A DNA stretch of 64,000 bases from Brumimicrobium mesophilum (GTDB lineage: Bacteria; Bacteroidota; Bacteroidia; Flavobacteriales_D; Crocinitomicaceae): positions 45,002-109,001 of the forward strand of contig NZ_PVSS01000013.1 of NCBI RefSeq assembly GCF_003025005.1, read 5' to 3'. Position 1 is the stretch's first letter; each line of letters opens with the position of its first letter. Shown piece by piece: positions 34,775-44,316 of this stretch. The notes beneath the pieces are model-generated. The model saw only the letters and a list, made by a program, of their open reading frames with translations, was not told the DNA's origin and searched no databases. The translations under genes were made by a program, and so were the position numbers.

Positions 34775-35231
34775 AAATTGCTCTAATTTATACCAGACAT
34801 TTTGTTCTTTTAAACATAATGCTTAGCGGGTGCTTTTCCACTTGTTTAATAAGTTACTACAAAAAGAATACATTATTACATGAGTCAAGTCTTAAAAGAT
34901 CAAGCAAACAAAATTCCGCTAGAAATCAATTGTATTTCTAGTAAAGAAAAAGGGCAATAAATGCAAATTTCTTCGTTAATCAATAGCGATTTTGATGAAG
35001 GTGATTTGCTAAGTTTAGAAATGAAAGTTGAAAAAATAATTGGATCCATTAATTTATTAAATGTGGTTAATAAATAACTTTTAATGCTAGAATTTTAAAC
35101 ATTTTAATCGGATGATTTTAGCGTAAAAAATTTTAAGTTCAACCGTATTTCATTCAAATAGTTACTAGATCGAAAAATATTTTTAAATTTATAATATTAT
35201 TGCTACTGTACATTGTTAATCGCTAATTGTA
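34775..35231. other. Intergenic stretch with possible remnant frame
   Basis: 457 bp, AT-rich. From ATG 34880 a frame of 26 codons ends at TAA 34958-34960, and an ATG directly follows in the same frame and runs to 35077 (MQISSLINSDFDEGDLLSLE...). Together they look like one short gene with an in-frame stop, or chance. No family is recognised. No exact TAnnTTTG box lies before the 35232 gene. Confidence 0.4.
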
Positions 35232-36782
35232 ATGAAAAAAATACCGTATAATTTATATATACATTTTGAAAAATTGAATTCTTTTTTTGAAGAAAGTACT
35301 GATAGAAAAGAAGTTTTTTTGAGGTGCGGAATGGCATCAATAGAGTTTTCAACATTTTTATTGGGAAATACGCTAAATAAAGATAAAATATACAATGCTG
35401 ATAAAATAACTGATATTTTAAAAGGAATAGAATCACAATTTAAAATATTAAGTTCTGGAGATTTTAGTAAAGGAGAAAAAGGATTTCAGAACAGTTTTTC
35501 AGATAATATTGACAATCTAAAACTAGTAGGTGAAGAATTCGCTGGAGTTATAGATAGAATTAGCGCTAATTATTTCGAACTTTCTAAAAAAGTTGAAATG
35601 GGACTTGATGGTCCTATGAATGGCATAAGAAAGCATTTTAATTTATCAGAAATCACAGTAGAAAATTATGATGTAAGGGTTTATATGGATTACCCTAATG
35701 TTGTAAAAATGCTTAGAATTAATGAATTAGAATATTTTAATTCAGAGGACACATTGTTTATGGTGACCCATCAAATTTCTGAATGTTGGTTTAAAATAGG
35801 GGTGAATGAACTACAAACTATACATTCATTAATTCAAGATTCTGGATTTGATCATCCAAAAATTGGACATCATTTTAATGTTTCATACGAGGTGTTACTC
35901 TACTTGTCTGAACATATTTTAATTTTGGAACATATGGTTTTAGCTGAGTACCATCCATTAAGAGTTGCCCTAAGGGGTGCAAGTGGTGGTCAATCTCAAC
36001 AGGCTCCTGGTTTGTTTTATTTTTCAAGATTAATCTTTGATAAGTATTTGAAGCACCTTGAAAATGAAAATAAAAGTATTGTTGAAGTGCTAGAAAAACC
36101 AGAGGAAAACACTGTTTCTGTAGCTGTTTTAAATAATTTTTCAAAGCTTGAACGTTCATTAAAGAATTTCTTTTTTCAGCATTATATACTTTCTTCAAAT
36201 ATAATTGGTTCTCAATCTTTCGGTTCTATTGGTTTTGACCTAGTGTCATTAGTTGATAAATTTGTTGAACCTATTTTCAAAGAAATAGATCAAGCAAAAT
36301 ATGATTTAACATTAAAAACTAACTATCAATATGGAAATAGTGCGGGAATTTTAGTGCTTGAAAAGGAAGGTCCAACACCAGAAAATGCGGAAAAACATAC
36401 TTCTAATGTGGATACAATAGATTCCACAGTGAATAACTATTTTGATGCAATTAGCCGATTTGATCAAGAAGGTTGGATTGGATTATTTTCTGAGGATGGT
36501 TATATCGAAGATCCTATTGGAAGTCGTCCTTACATTGGACATAAGGAGTTAGCGATTTTCTTCAAGGGAGTAATTAGATTTTTCACAGAGTTTAGTATGG
36601 AAATTGAAAGCAAGAAATTCGAAGAAGAGTCTATAAAAGTAAGTTGGAACACCAAAGCCACAAGTTATAATGGGAAGGAAATCATTTATAAAGGAGTAGA
36701 AGAATTTAAAATTAATGAAGCCGGTAAAATAATGTCAGCTCAAGTAGAATGGGATCCTTCTGTTATTGCAGACCAACTTTAA
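35232..36782 (+). CDS. Tryptophan 2,3-dioxygenase-like protein fused to a SnoaL/NTF2-like domain
   Basis: 516 residues. An N-terminal helical segment of unknown type spans about 1-130. The middle (about 150-390) resembles tryptophan dioxygenase: LFMVTHQISECWFKIGVNELQ near 174-194, the segment ILEHMVLAEYHPLRVALRGASGG, then GGQSQQAPGLFYF near 251-263. The C-terminal 120 residues form a SnoaL/ketosteroid-isomerase-like fold (VNNYFDAISRFDQEGWIGLFSEDGYIEDPIG). A haem-dependent oxygenase on an indole-type substrate is plausible. No kynurenine-pathway genes are adjacent. The PAS kinase follows 156 bp later. Confidence 0.7.
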   Translation: MKKIPYNLYIHFEKLNSFFEESTDRKEVFLRCGMASIEFSTFLLGNTLNKDKIYNADKITDILKGIESQFKILSSGDFSKGEKGFQNSFSDNIDNLKLVGEEFAGVIDRISANYFELSKKVEMGLDGPMNGIRKHFNLSEITVENYDVRVYMDYPNVVKMLRINELEYFNSEDTLFMVTHQISECWFKIGVNELQTIHSLIQDSGFDHPKIGHHFNVSYEVLLYLSEHILILEHMVLAEYHPLRVALRGASGGQSQQAPGLFYFSRLIFDKYLKHLENENKSIVEVLEKPEENTVSVAVLNNFSKLERSLKNFFFQHYILSSNIIGSQSFGSIGFDLVSLVDKFVEPIFKEIDQAKYDLTLKTNYQYGNSAGILVLEKEGPTPENAEKHTSNVDTIDSTVNNYFDAISRFDQEGWIGLFSEDGYIEDPIGSRPYIGHKELAIFFKGVIRFFTEFSMEIESKKFEEESIKVSWNTKATSYNGKEIIYKGVEEFKINEAGKIMSAQVEWDPSVIADQL

Positions 36783-36914
36783 TAAAAAGAGCTTAAAATC
36801 AGTTAATTACATATTTTACAAATAGCGTTTAGATATTTTGAAAATATGATTATATTTAAGAATTATTAGAATGAATATTTATAATACTAAAAGCTGAAAC
36901 TATCTGATTTATAG

Positions 36915-36922
36915 TATCTTTG
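36915..36922 (+). promoter_or_regulatory. Promoter -7 box of the PAS histidine kinase
   Basis: TATCTTTG, perfect TAnnTTTG, 16 bp before the ATG at 36939. An in-frame TTG lies at 36933. Confidence 0.6.
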
Positions 36923-36938
36923 TAAAACTAAATTGTTA

Positions 36939-37970
36939 ATGTACGCACAATCAATGGAAAGATATAATTCAATAGAAAATCTTAAATTATTAAGTGAAAG
37001 CGCTTTAGAAAGTTCTTTAGCAGGATTTTGGGATTGGAATATGTTGACCAATGAGGAATACCTTAGTCCTCGATTTAAGGAAATGTTTGGATATGCAGAA
37101 TCTGAGATGGAAAATTCTCCTGATGCATGGCAAGAAATCGCATTTCAGGAAGACCTACCTAGTATGTATGAATCCTTGGAGAATCATATAAAATCAAAAG
37201 GTAAAATTCCATTTAACGTTATTGTACGTTATTATCATAAAAATGGGAGTACTGTTTGGGTTAGATGTAATGGTAAAGTTGTTGAATGGGGAGATGATGA
37301 TAATCCTGTTCGTGTGATTGGTTGTCATGTTGATATTACAGAAGAAAAGAAACAAGAATTACAGCTAAAAAAAGCAATTAAAGAACGCGATATTTTACTT
37401 CAGGAAGTTCACCATCGTGTTAAAAACAATCTTCAGTTGATTTTAAGTTTATCGCGGTTGAAAGATAAAAACGGTAAGGTTGAAACCCATGAAATTGAAG
37501 ACTCAATAAATTCGATTGCCATGGCTTATGAAGCCATTTATAAAACTGAAGATTTAGATATAGTTCATATCGATACTTATATAAAGCAGATTATCACACC
37601 TCTAATTCAAAAACGTGATATTAAGCTTAATATTGAATCTATAGATTTTAAACAAAATATTGACTTTTTAATTCCAATTGGGTTAATTATTACTGAATTG
37701 GTGAATAATTCATTGAAACATGGGAAGCCAACATACGATGCAATGAATATCATTATTACTATTGAAAAGGAAGACAATATACTTAAATTGAATTATTGTG
37801 ACGATGGCGTTGGTTATGGCGATGGCTTGATTTCTATTCAAGAAGGAAATTCATTCGGAATTGCAATCATTGATGGCCTCATCGATCAGTTGAATGGTTC
37901 AATTAGGTTATATGATAATAAAGGAGCGTGTGCAGAATTACAAATAGATTTGACTAAAGATAGTATCTAA
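36939..37970 (+). CDS. PAS-domain histidine kinase of the HisKA_2 type (cytoplasmic)
   Basis: 343 residues from ATG 36939 (an ATG at 36954 is also possible). The PAS domain spans about 15-130 (GFWDWNMLTNEEYLSPRFKEMFGY, then a PAC-like WVRCNGKVVEW...VIGCHVDITEEKK). The HisKA_2 phospho-acceptor segment EVHHRVKNNLQLILSL has His at about 158. The HATPase domain has ELVNNSLKHG and DDGVGYGDG. There is no membrane helix, so it senses inside the cell. No response regulator is adjacent; the LytTR regulator at 20.4 kb is a conceivable but unproven partner. Confidence 0.9.
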   Translation: MYAQSMERYNSIENLKLLSESALESSLAGFWDWNMLTNEEYLSPRFKEMFGYAESEMENSPDAWQEIAFQEDLPSMYESLENHIKSKGKIPFNVIVRYYHKNGSTVWVRCNGKVVEWGDDDNPVRVIGCHVDITEEKKQELQLKKAIKERDILLQEVHHRVKNNLQLILSLSRLKDKNGKVETHEIEDSINSIAMAYEAIYKTEDLDIVHIDTYIKQIITPLIQKRDIKLNIESIDFKQNIDFLIPIGLIITELVNNSLKHGKPTYDAMNIIITIEKEDNILKLNYCDDGVGYGDGLISIQEGNSFGIAIIDGLIDQLNGSIRLYDNKGACAELQIDLTKDSI

Positions 37971-38068
37971 AACAGCTCCTTTTTAATTTTCTAATTTGTG
38001 AAATTGCAGGAAAAATGTTAGTTTCAAAATTGAAGGGATAACTTGAATTTTCTCTAAGAACTAAATTT

Positions 38069-38260
38069 ATGAAGGAAAAAAAATTCCTTAAAGGAATTTT
38101 ACGCATTTGGATTGTTTGTCTCGCAATCGGTTTGATTTCAGCATATTTCGGTCAATTTCAAGAGCAAAAACTAATTTTAATTGTTAGTGCTATTGTCTTA
38201 CCATTTTACTACGTGATAAAAATCTATTGGTTGGATAAGGAGAAAACCAGCAAAGCTTAG
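38069..38260 (+). CDS. Small two-helix membrane protein
   Basis: 63 residues with two hydrophobic segments (GILRIWIVCLAIGLISAYF and LILIVSAIVLPFYYVIKI) and a basic N-terminus. The clean start after an AT-rich leader and the two-helix pattern support a real small membrane protein. The family is not recognised. Confidence 0.55.
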   Translation: MKEKKFLKGILRIWIVCLAIGLISAYFGQFQEQKLILIVSAIVLPFYYVIKIYWLDKEKTSKA

Positions 38261-38418
38261 GTTTCTAATTCTAATCGTAAAGTTTATATTTGGCTCAAAC
38301 CTTATAAATAAAGTATCATAAACAAGGTAATATTGTTAGTAATTGGGCTTGTTGACTTATATTGTAGGACAATTATTAAATGAAAAGTAACGAATGTTAA
38401 TCTTGGTTGAATTATCTT

Positions 38419-39492
38419 TCACCCACCCAAAACCTCCAAATACTTCCCGAAATTCGCTTTTACAGAATATTCTTCAACAATCGTTTTTCGTCCTTGCTGA
38501 CCAATTAATTTTCGTTTTTCAACATCGGTCAACAACTCTACTAAACGTGTTTTCCATTCCTCAGGAGAACTACATAAATAGCCGTTTTTGCCATCTTTTA
38601 CGATTTTGGTATTGACACCCACGGGAGATAAAATGGTTGGAATTCCGAGCGCCATATATTGCAATGCTTTGAAACCACATTTACCATTTGACCATTGGTC
38701 TTCTACAAGTGGCATAACTCCAATTTGGAATGTTGCAAGGTCTTTAATTTCGGTTGCTTTATTCCATGGAATGAAATCCAAAGACTTGAGATTAAACTGA
38801 GGTTTTTCATTTGAAATTACACGAAAAATGAAGTCATGTTCTTTTTCTAATTCTGCTAAAATAGGAACCAAATCTTCTAAATAACGCAAGGTGGTTTGTG
38901 TTCCTGTCCAGCCAATTACAATGGGCGAATGATTGTAATCTGTAATTAAATTGTGATGATTTTCTAAATCTATCGTTGTAGGAATTACCGTAATATTTGA
39001 ATTAAATGAACTGGCATATTGGGCTAAATAATCGTTTCCAACTGTTAATTGATCTGCCCATTTCATGCAATAATTAACTTTCCAATATCCTTTTAACCAA
39101 TGTACTTTTGCATTGACTTCACTGTAATTGGGTAACCAAATGGCATCATCGAAATCGTAAATATATTTCTTGCGAAGCACTTTCGATACAAACCACTCAA
39201 AAATTGGCGGACCAACATGCGACATTTCTCGGTGAACAAATAGAATGTCTGCTTTCTTTAACTTAAGAATAGAAATTGCACGTTTGAAAAAACTTCCCAA
39301 CATTCCCAATCCTTTTTTTACGAAATTTCCTTCGAGGTAAAGCAATTTCCATGTCTTTGCGTCTAAAAAGCTTTCATAAACAATTTCGTATCCTTCTTTT
39401 TCGAGTAAAGGCAAATACTGTTCAAAACGAAAACGTTGAGAAGGAGCAGTTCCTTTTGGGTAAGGAGCAAATATGACGATTCTTGGTTTCAT
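38419..39492 (-). CDS. Glycosyltransferase, GT-B fold (GT4-like)
   Basis: 357 residues. The N-terminus has IVIFAPYPKGTAPSQRFRFEQ, as in a family of Bacteroidota glycosyltransferases. The middle has IYDFDDAIWLPN and the C-terminal nucleotide-sugar domain has IGWTGTQTTLRYL and GFKALQYMALGIPTILSPVGVN with the conserved Glu-type region diverged. It probably adds a sugar to an envelope glycan; donor and acceptor are unknown. It follows the oxidoreductase gene by 9 bp on the same strand. Confidence 0.85.
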   Translation of the reverse strand: MKPRIVIFAPYPKGTAPSQRFRFEQYLPLLEKEGYEIVYESFLDAKTWKLLYLEGNFVKKGLGMLGSFFKRAISILKLKKADILFVHREMSHVGPPIFEWFVSKVLRKKYIYDFDDAIWLPNYSEVNAKVHWLKGYWKVNYCMKWADQLTVGNDYLAQYASSFNSNITVIPTTIDLENHHNLITDYNHSPIVIGWTGTQTTLRYLEDLVPILAELEKEHDFIFRVISNEKPQFNLKSLDFIPWNKATEIKDLATFQIGVMPLVEDQWSNGKCGFKALQYMALGIPTILSPVGVNTKIVKDGKNGYLCSSPEEWKTRLVELLTDVEKRKLIGQQGRKTIVEEYSVKANFGKYLEVLGG

Positions 39493-39501
39493 AAGTTTAA
39501 T

Positions 39502-40527
39502 TTACCATTCAAGGACAACCTTTCCTGTTGATTTTCCGGAAGCTAAAAACTCATGAGCCTCACAAATTTTTTTCGCTGGATAAACAGCACCCACTTGTGG
39601 CTCCAATTCGCCTTCAATGGCCATGCACATCACTTCTTCTAAACAGTATTGTAAAGTTAAAGGTTTAAAATCTCCAACTTTCAACATATTTATTCCAATA
39701 ATACTTTTGGCTTGCATCATTAACCCAATAGGAATAACAAATCCCATTTTTCGAATGAAGTTTAATTTTGAAAAGATTCCCCATTTTTTACCTGACATTT
39801 CACTACCGCCAAATAGAATGAGTGTTCCGGTTAACCCTAATAATTTCCAATCTTTTTTGAAAGTAGAACCTCCAATCGGGTTAAAAGAAACGTGTAATAT
39901 TTTATCTTTTAATATGGTTTTCACTTGCTCAGCGTAATCACTTTTATTGTAGTTTACAATATGATCGGCACCTAAGCTTTTTAAATATGGAATTTTCGAA
40001 TCGCTTCCTGTCTTAGCTATAATCTCAACTCCTTTCTTCTTTAGAATTTGAATTAAAGCCGTTCCAACACCACCTGCGGCAGAGTGAATAAGTACACAAT
40101 CTCCTTTTTGTACGTTGGTTGCTATATTGCTCATGTAATACGCCGTAACATATTGCGTTGCGATACATAAAGCTTTATTTCCATCATAATCACCGATTTC
40201 AGTAACCGCAAAATGTTTCGTGTTTACGCACTGACTATATCCGCCAAATCGGGTGAAAGCAACAACACGTTTTCCCATTAAATCTTGTGGAGCATCTTTT
40301 CCAACTTTCGTGACTTCACCGACAACTTCATAACCTAAAACACACGGCAGAGGAGGAGCTTCTTTATAATTTCCTTCTCTCGCCATGACATCGGCATAAT
40401 TAATTCCGAAACGCTCAACGGAAATTTGAACTTCGTCCTTTTGAGGTTCAGGAATAATCAATTCAGTGAAATTAAACGCCTCTTTTGGTTCGCCAAACTT
40501 GGTGAGTTGGATAGATAATTTAGTCAT
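39502..40527 (-). CDS. Zinc-type alcohol dehydrogenase/quinone oxidoreductase family protein (MDR superfamily)
   Basis: 341 residues from the ATG at 40527, which overlaps the rsmI stop by 8 bp. GroES-like N-terminal domain has LPCVLGYEVVGEVTKVG. Rossmann domain has VLIHSAAGGVGTALIQILKKKG. The catalytic zinc ligands of alcohol dehydrogenases are absent, so it is quinone-oxidoreductase-like and NADPH-dependent. The substrate is unknown. It is translationally coupled to rsmI. Confidence 0.9.
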   Translation of the reverse strand: MTKLSIQLTKFGEPKEAFNFTELIIPEPQKDEVQISVERFGINYADVMAREGNYKEAPPLPCVLGYEVVGEVTKVGKDAPQDLMGKRVVAFTRFGGYSQCVNTKHFAVTEIGDYDGNKALCIATQYVTAYYMSNIATNVQKGDCVLIHSAAGGVGTALIQILKKKGVEIIAKTGSDSKIPYLKSLGADHIVNYNKSDYAEQVKTILKDKILHVSFNPIGGSTFKKDWKLLGLTGTLILFGGSEMSGKKWGIFSKLNFIRKMGFVIPIGLMMQAKSIIGINMLKVGDFKPLTLQYCLEEVMCMAIEGELEPQVGAVYPAKKICEAHEFLASGKSTGKVVLEW

Positions 40528-41209
40528 TTTTATTCTCTTTTCCTTTTGCACTGATTACGATTACGATTTCTCCTTTTGGAGGAGTTTCTTCAAAGTAAGC
40601 GAGTAATTCTTGTGCTGTTCCTCGGTGAAAAGTCTCAAACATTTTTGAAATTTCTCGCGCTACACAAATTTGTCTGTCTGGTGCTAGGAATTCGACCATT
40701 TCCTTCAACGCCTTTTTCAAACGATGAGGTGATTCATATAACACAACCGATCTTGGTTCTTCAGCGATTGCTTTCCATTTTGTTTGACGTCCTTTCTTAT
40801 GTGGAAGAAAACCTTCAAAAATGAAACTATCACACGGAAATCCGCAACCTACAATTGCAGGAATAATTGCAGAAGCACCTGGTAAACACACTACATTTAT
40901 GTCGTTTTCGATACAGGCTCGCACCAATAAAAAACCTGGATCAGAAATTGAAGGAGTTCCAGCATCAGAAACGATGGCCGCTGATTTTGCAGATTTAATT
41001 TGATCAATCATTCGCTCAACCGTTTTGTGTTCGTTGTGAATGTGATGCGAAATTAATTGATTTGAAATTTCGTAATGCTTTAACAATTGTCCTGTTGTTC
41101 TTGTGTCTTCAGCCAAAATAAAATCAGCTTCTTTTAACACACGAATAGCGCGTATAGTGATGTCTTCTAGATTTCCTATTGGAGTGGGAACAACGTATAA
41201 TGTACTCAT
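40520..41209 (-). CDS. rsmI: 16S rRNA (cytidine-1402-2'-O)-methyltransferase RsmI
   Basis: Methylates the ribose of C1402 in 16S rRNA. 229 residues, a tetrapyrrole-methylase fold with the N-terminal PTPIGNLEDITIRA, EDTRTTGQLL, SDAGTPSISDPG and LPGASAIIPAIVGCGF. It is slightly shorter than E. coli RsmI (286) because the C-terminal winged-helix tail is missing, as in many Bacteroidota homologues. The downstream oxidoreductase gene overlaps its end. Confidence 0.95.
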   Translation of the reverse strand: MSTLYVVPTPIGNLEDITIRAIRVLKEADFILAEDTRTTGQLLKHYEISNQLISHHIHNEHKTVERMIDQIKSAKSAAIVSDAGTPSISDPGFLLVRACIENDINVVCLPGASAIIPAIVGCGFPCDSFIFEGFLPHKKGRQTKWKAIAEEPRSVVLYESPHRLKKALKEMVEFLAPDRQICVAREISKMFETFHRGTAQELLAYFEETPPKGEIVIVISAKGKENKND

Positions 41210-41472
41210 AATTTATCTTGTTAAAACGATCAAATCGTATATGCAGGTGTGAAATTTAAAAGCATAAAGGTAAACAATAAATGTAGAAAAGTGAACGTGT
41301 TTTTTGTGATGATGGAGCACGGACTTTAGCGACTGATTTTAATTAGGAATTTAAAGGGAATCAGTTTTCATTTTTAGAATATCATGTCATTTTTTCAAAG
41401 AATCAAGCTCCTTTTCACTTGAAAGCTTAATTTTGAGCAGTAACACATTATTATGTATAACAAATTGATTTG

Positions 41473-44316
41473 ATGAAAAACCCGTTTTCATATTTATTAC
41501 AACTAAAAAGCTATACGGTTTTAAGTGCTCTTTTTGTGAGCGTTTTGTTGTTGTATTGGGGTTATGCCGACAGCAATTTTGAGTTGGTAGAAATGAATAA
41601 ACTCATCATTAGTCAAGCAACGGCAGATGGAATTTCTATTCAAAGTAGAATTGATTTATTCTATGGATTGATTTTTCGACTGGTGATTTTATTGTTGGTT
41701 AACCTGACCTTATTTCAATTTATTTTTCAGCGCATTAAAATCAAAAAACACCAAGAAAGCGTTTTACTTTTATTGAGTGCCACAGGAATATCAATTCTTA
41801 TGCTTCAAGTGATCGGAATTCAAACGGAAGCGCTGATTCACTTTGTTTTCTTTTTGTTGATTTATAAAATCGTCATTTATGGTTTAGCCAATAGTGATTT
41901 TAAATTGACTAAAATATTCAAAGCAGAAGTGCTCAGTAATTCAATTTTGGCGTATGGATTCTTAACTTATTTCGCGGTTTTATATTTGACAGGAACTCAG
42001 CAATTCTTATTGATTTATACTTTGTCTGTTGTTGTTTCATCAACTGTTTTTCTCTTGCTAAAAAGCTATTCTAAAATTTCATTACGTAAAATAAATAGCT
42101 TCATTTTTCCTATAGTTTTTGTTTCCATTCTTTCATTTTTATCTGTTGAATTAACGATTCTTCAATATCAAAAAGGACATGATTTTTTAGGCTACAGAAA
42201 GATGTTTTTGTTGCTTTTTGTGGTTGTTTCAATTGTGTTTTACAGTTTGACTTTCTTAAGAAAGAAACAACTTAAAAGTGCTTCTCTTATTTTCAAAAAG
42301 TATTTAGCTCCTTCCGTAATCATTGCTTTTTGTTTGTTGGTTTATTATTTCCCAATTGTTCAATTAAATACGGAAGTTTTCGAACTTGGAAATCCTGCAA
42401 ATGCGATAATGAATATCTTTAAATTCAATGAAATACCTTTTGTGGATTTCATGAGTTCACACATGTTTTCGGAGCAATGTTATGGCATAATTTATTCACT
42501 TATTTTTGGATATAGCAATAATTTAGATTTTCAGATTTACTTCTTTTTCAATCGATTACTCTTTCTTTTAGTGGCTTATTTCGTAATGAATAAACTGTTT
42601 AAAAAGCCTGCTTTTTCTCTTTTATTTGTACTCGTTTTCCCATTCTTAACTGAAGTTTTTTCAAATGATTTAGTCTTTTGTTTATTGCCGTTTTTCATAA
42701 TCCAGTACATTGTAAAAGAATCCAAAACGAAACTTTATTTCTATTTATTTGCTTCAATTATCTTACTCATCGTTTGGAAAATTGATACAGGTTATGCGGC
42801 TTTGGTTTCTACTTTCTTCTATCTTTTATTCTTAGGAATTACGCAATCAATTACCATCAATTGGAAGCATTTATTGAAAGGAATTGCACTTACATTCTCT
42901 TTTGTTTTCGCTTTACTTTTACTGGCGATTCTATTGCGAGGAGGAGAATACATTTTGGATAATTTCAGAAATGCATTGCACTACGTAAGCGGAAATCAAG
43001 CGCACGGATACTCAGAAATAGCACACAGTTATCCGCATCAATTTTACATTTCATATTTCTTTTTACCACTTATTTCTGTGCTTTCAGTTTTGTATATTGT
43101 TTACCTTTTTTGGAAAAAAGAAATGCTTCTTTCTACAACAAAAGGAGATAAATTAATTTTACATTCTTCCTTATTTTTCTTCTTAATTTCTTTAGCGAAT
43201 GCACAGCGTGGAATTGTGAGACACGGTTATGTAGAAACCAATGACGGAGCAATTATCACTACATTTTATCTCGCTTTAGCCCTTTTATTGGTGTTTTTAA
43301 CCAGAAATTATGTTTCGAAAAACAAATTGACATTCTTTTATGTGGCTTGTTTTTCTCTATTTATCATTTTCAGGTTTTTCCCTTATCAACCGGAATATGG
43401 AACTTTTGATCGAGCGATAAAGCAAAATGCTTTTATTTCTTTGAATGTTGATATCGCAGCGAAAACAGATTTACGTCGTACAATTCCGGACCATGGTTTT
43501 TATGAAAGTAAACTCAAGGAATTTAAAAACTTTGTAGATGATAATTTAACGAAAGATGAAACTTTCTTAGACTTTTCAAATACTCCGATGATGTACTATT
43601 ATGCTGGAAAGAAAGTCCCAGGATATTTCTGTCAGAATCTTCAAAATAGTATTGATGATTATTCTCAAATTCATTTGTTGAATACCTTGAATCCGAAGGA
43701 TGTTCCGGTCGTAATATTCTCGTCTTATCCGGCGAGTTGGTTTGATATAACAGACGGAATCCCGAACAGTATGCGCTATTATTTGGTGGCAGAATACATT
43801 TATCAAAACTATGAACCGTATGCTATTCTCAGCGATAAACGGATTTGGATTGCGAAGGATTTTGAAATTAAAAAGGATGATGCTAAGGTAAAGGATACAG
43901 TTTCAAATATCCCTGTTGAATACAATTACAAAAAAACGGCGCACTTTATTCATGACTTTTATGAAAGAAGTAATTTCGAAGATTTAGAGAAAGTAAAGGA
44001 ATTTAAATTAGAAAATGAAGGTTCAATTTCAATTAAAAACTTAGCTAATTTAGCTCCTCATGCATACATTCTATTTGATTTTGAAGAAGGATTTGAGACG
44101 GCAGTGAATGAGTTTGTCTTAGAAGATTCCTTGGGAAATAAGCTCGACTTGTTTAAGTTTGAAATCAATAATAAACTTGGAAATAAATATATGATTCGTG
44201 TTTCAAATAGCGTACATTGGCACAATGGAAATGTGGATTCATTCAAGTTTGCGAATGAACAAATGTCAGGACTAAGAAGCATTTCACTTTATAAAGATAC
44301 ACGATTTGAAGACTAA
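41473..44316 (+). CDS. Large polytopic membrane protein, function unknown (glycan cluster)
   Basis: 947 residues from the ATG at 41473. About 12-13 membrane helices fill residues 1-630 and a soluble domain of about 310 residues follows. The topology resembles glycosyltransferases of the GT-C fold or dolichol-mannosyltransferase-like proteins. No catalytic motif is certain. It overlaps the next gene by 11 bp at a TTG start, and the next two genes (GT9 and a second polytopic protein) make a three-gene envelope-glycan operon. Confidence 0.75.
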   Translation: MKNPFSYLLQLKSYTVLSALFVSVLLLYWGYADSNFELVEMNKLIISQATADGISIQSRIDLFYGLIFRLVILLLVNLTLFQFIFQRIKIKKHQESVLLLLSATGISILMLQVIGIQTEALIHFVFFLLIYKIVIYGLANSDFKLTKIFKAEVLSNSILAYGFLTYFAVLYLTGTQQFLLIYTLSVVVSSTVFLLLKSYSKISLRKINSFIFPIVFVSILSFLSVELTILQYQKGHDFLGYRKMFLLLFVVVSIVFYSLTFLRKKQLKSASLIFKKYLAPSVIIAFCLLVYYFPIVQLNTEVFELGNPANAIMNIFKFNEIPFVDFMSSHMFSEQCYGIIYSLIFGYSNNLDFQIYFFFNRLLFLLVAYFVMNKLFKKPAFSLLFVLVFPFLTEVFSNDLVFCLLPFFIIQYIVKESKTKLYFYLFASIILLIVWKIDTGYAALVSTFFYLLFLGITQSITINWKHLLKGIALTFSFVFALLLLAILLRGGEYILDNFRNALHYVSGNQAHGYSEIAHSYPHQFYISYFFLPLISVLSVLYIVYLFWKKEMLLSTTKGDKLILHSSLFFFLISLANAQRGIVRHGYVETNDGAIITTFYLALALLLVFLTRNYVSKNKLTFFYVACFSLFIIFRFFPYQPEYGTFDRAIKQNAFISLNVDIAAKTDLRRTIPDHGFYESKLKEFKNFVDDNLTKDETFLDFSNTPMMYYYAGKKVPGYFCQNLQNSIDDYSQIHLLNTLNPKDVPVVIFSSYPASWFDITDGIPNSMRYYLVAEYIYQNYEPYAILSDKRIWIAKDFEIKKDDAKVKDTVSNIPVEYNYKKTAHFIHDFYERSNFEDLEKVKEFKLENEGSISIKNLANLAPHAYILFDFEEGFETAVNEFVLEDSLGNKLDLFKFEINNKLGNKYMIRVSNSVHWHNGNVDSFKFANEQMSGLRSISLYKDTRFED

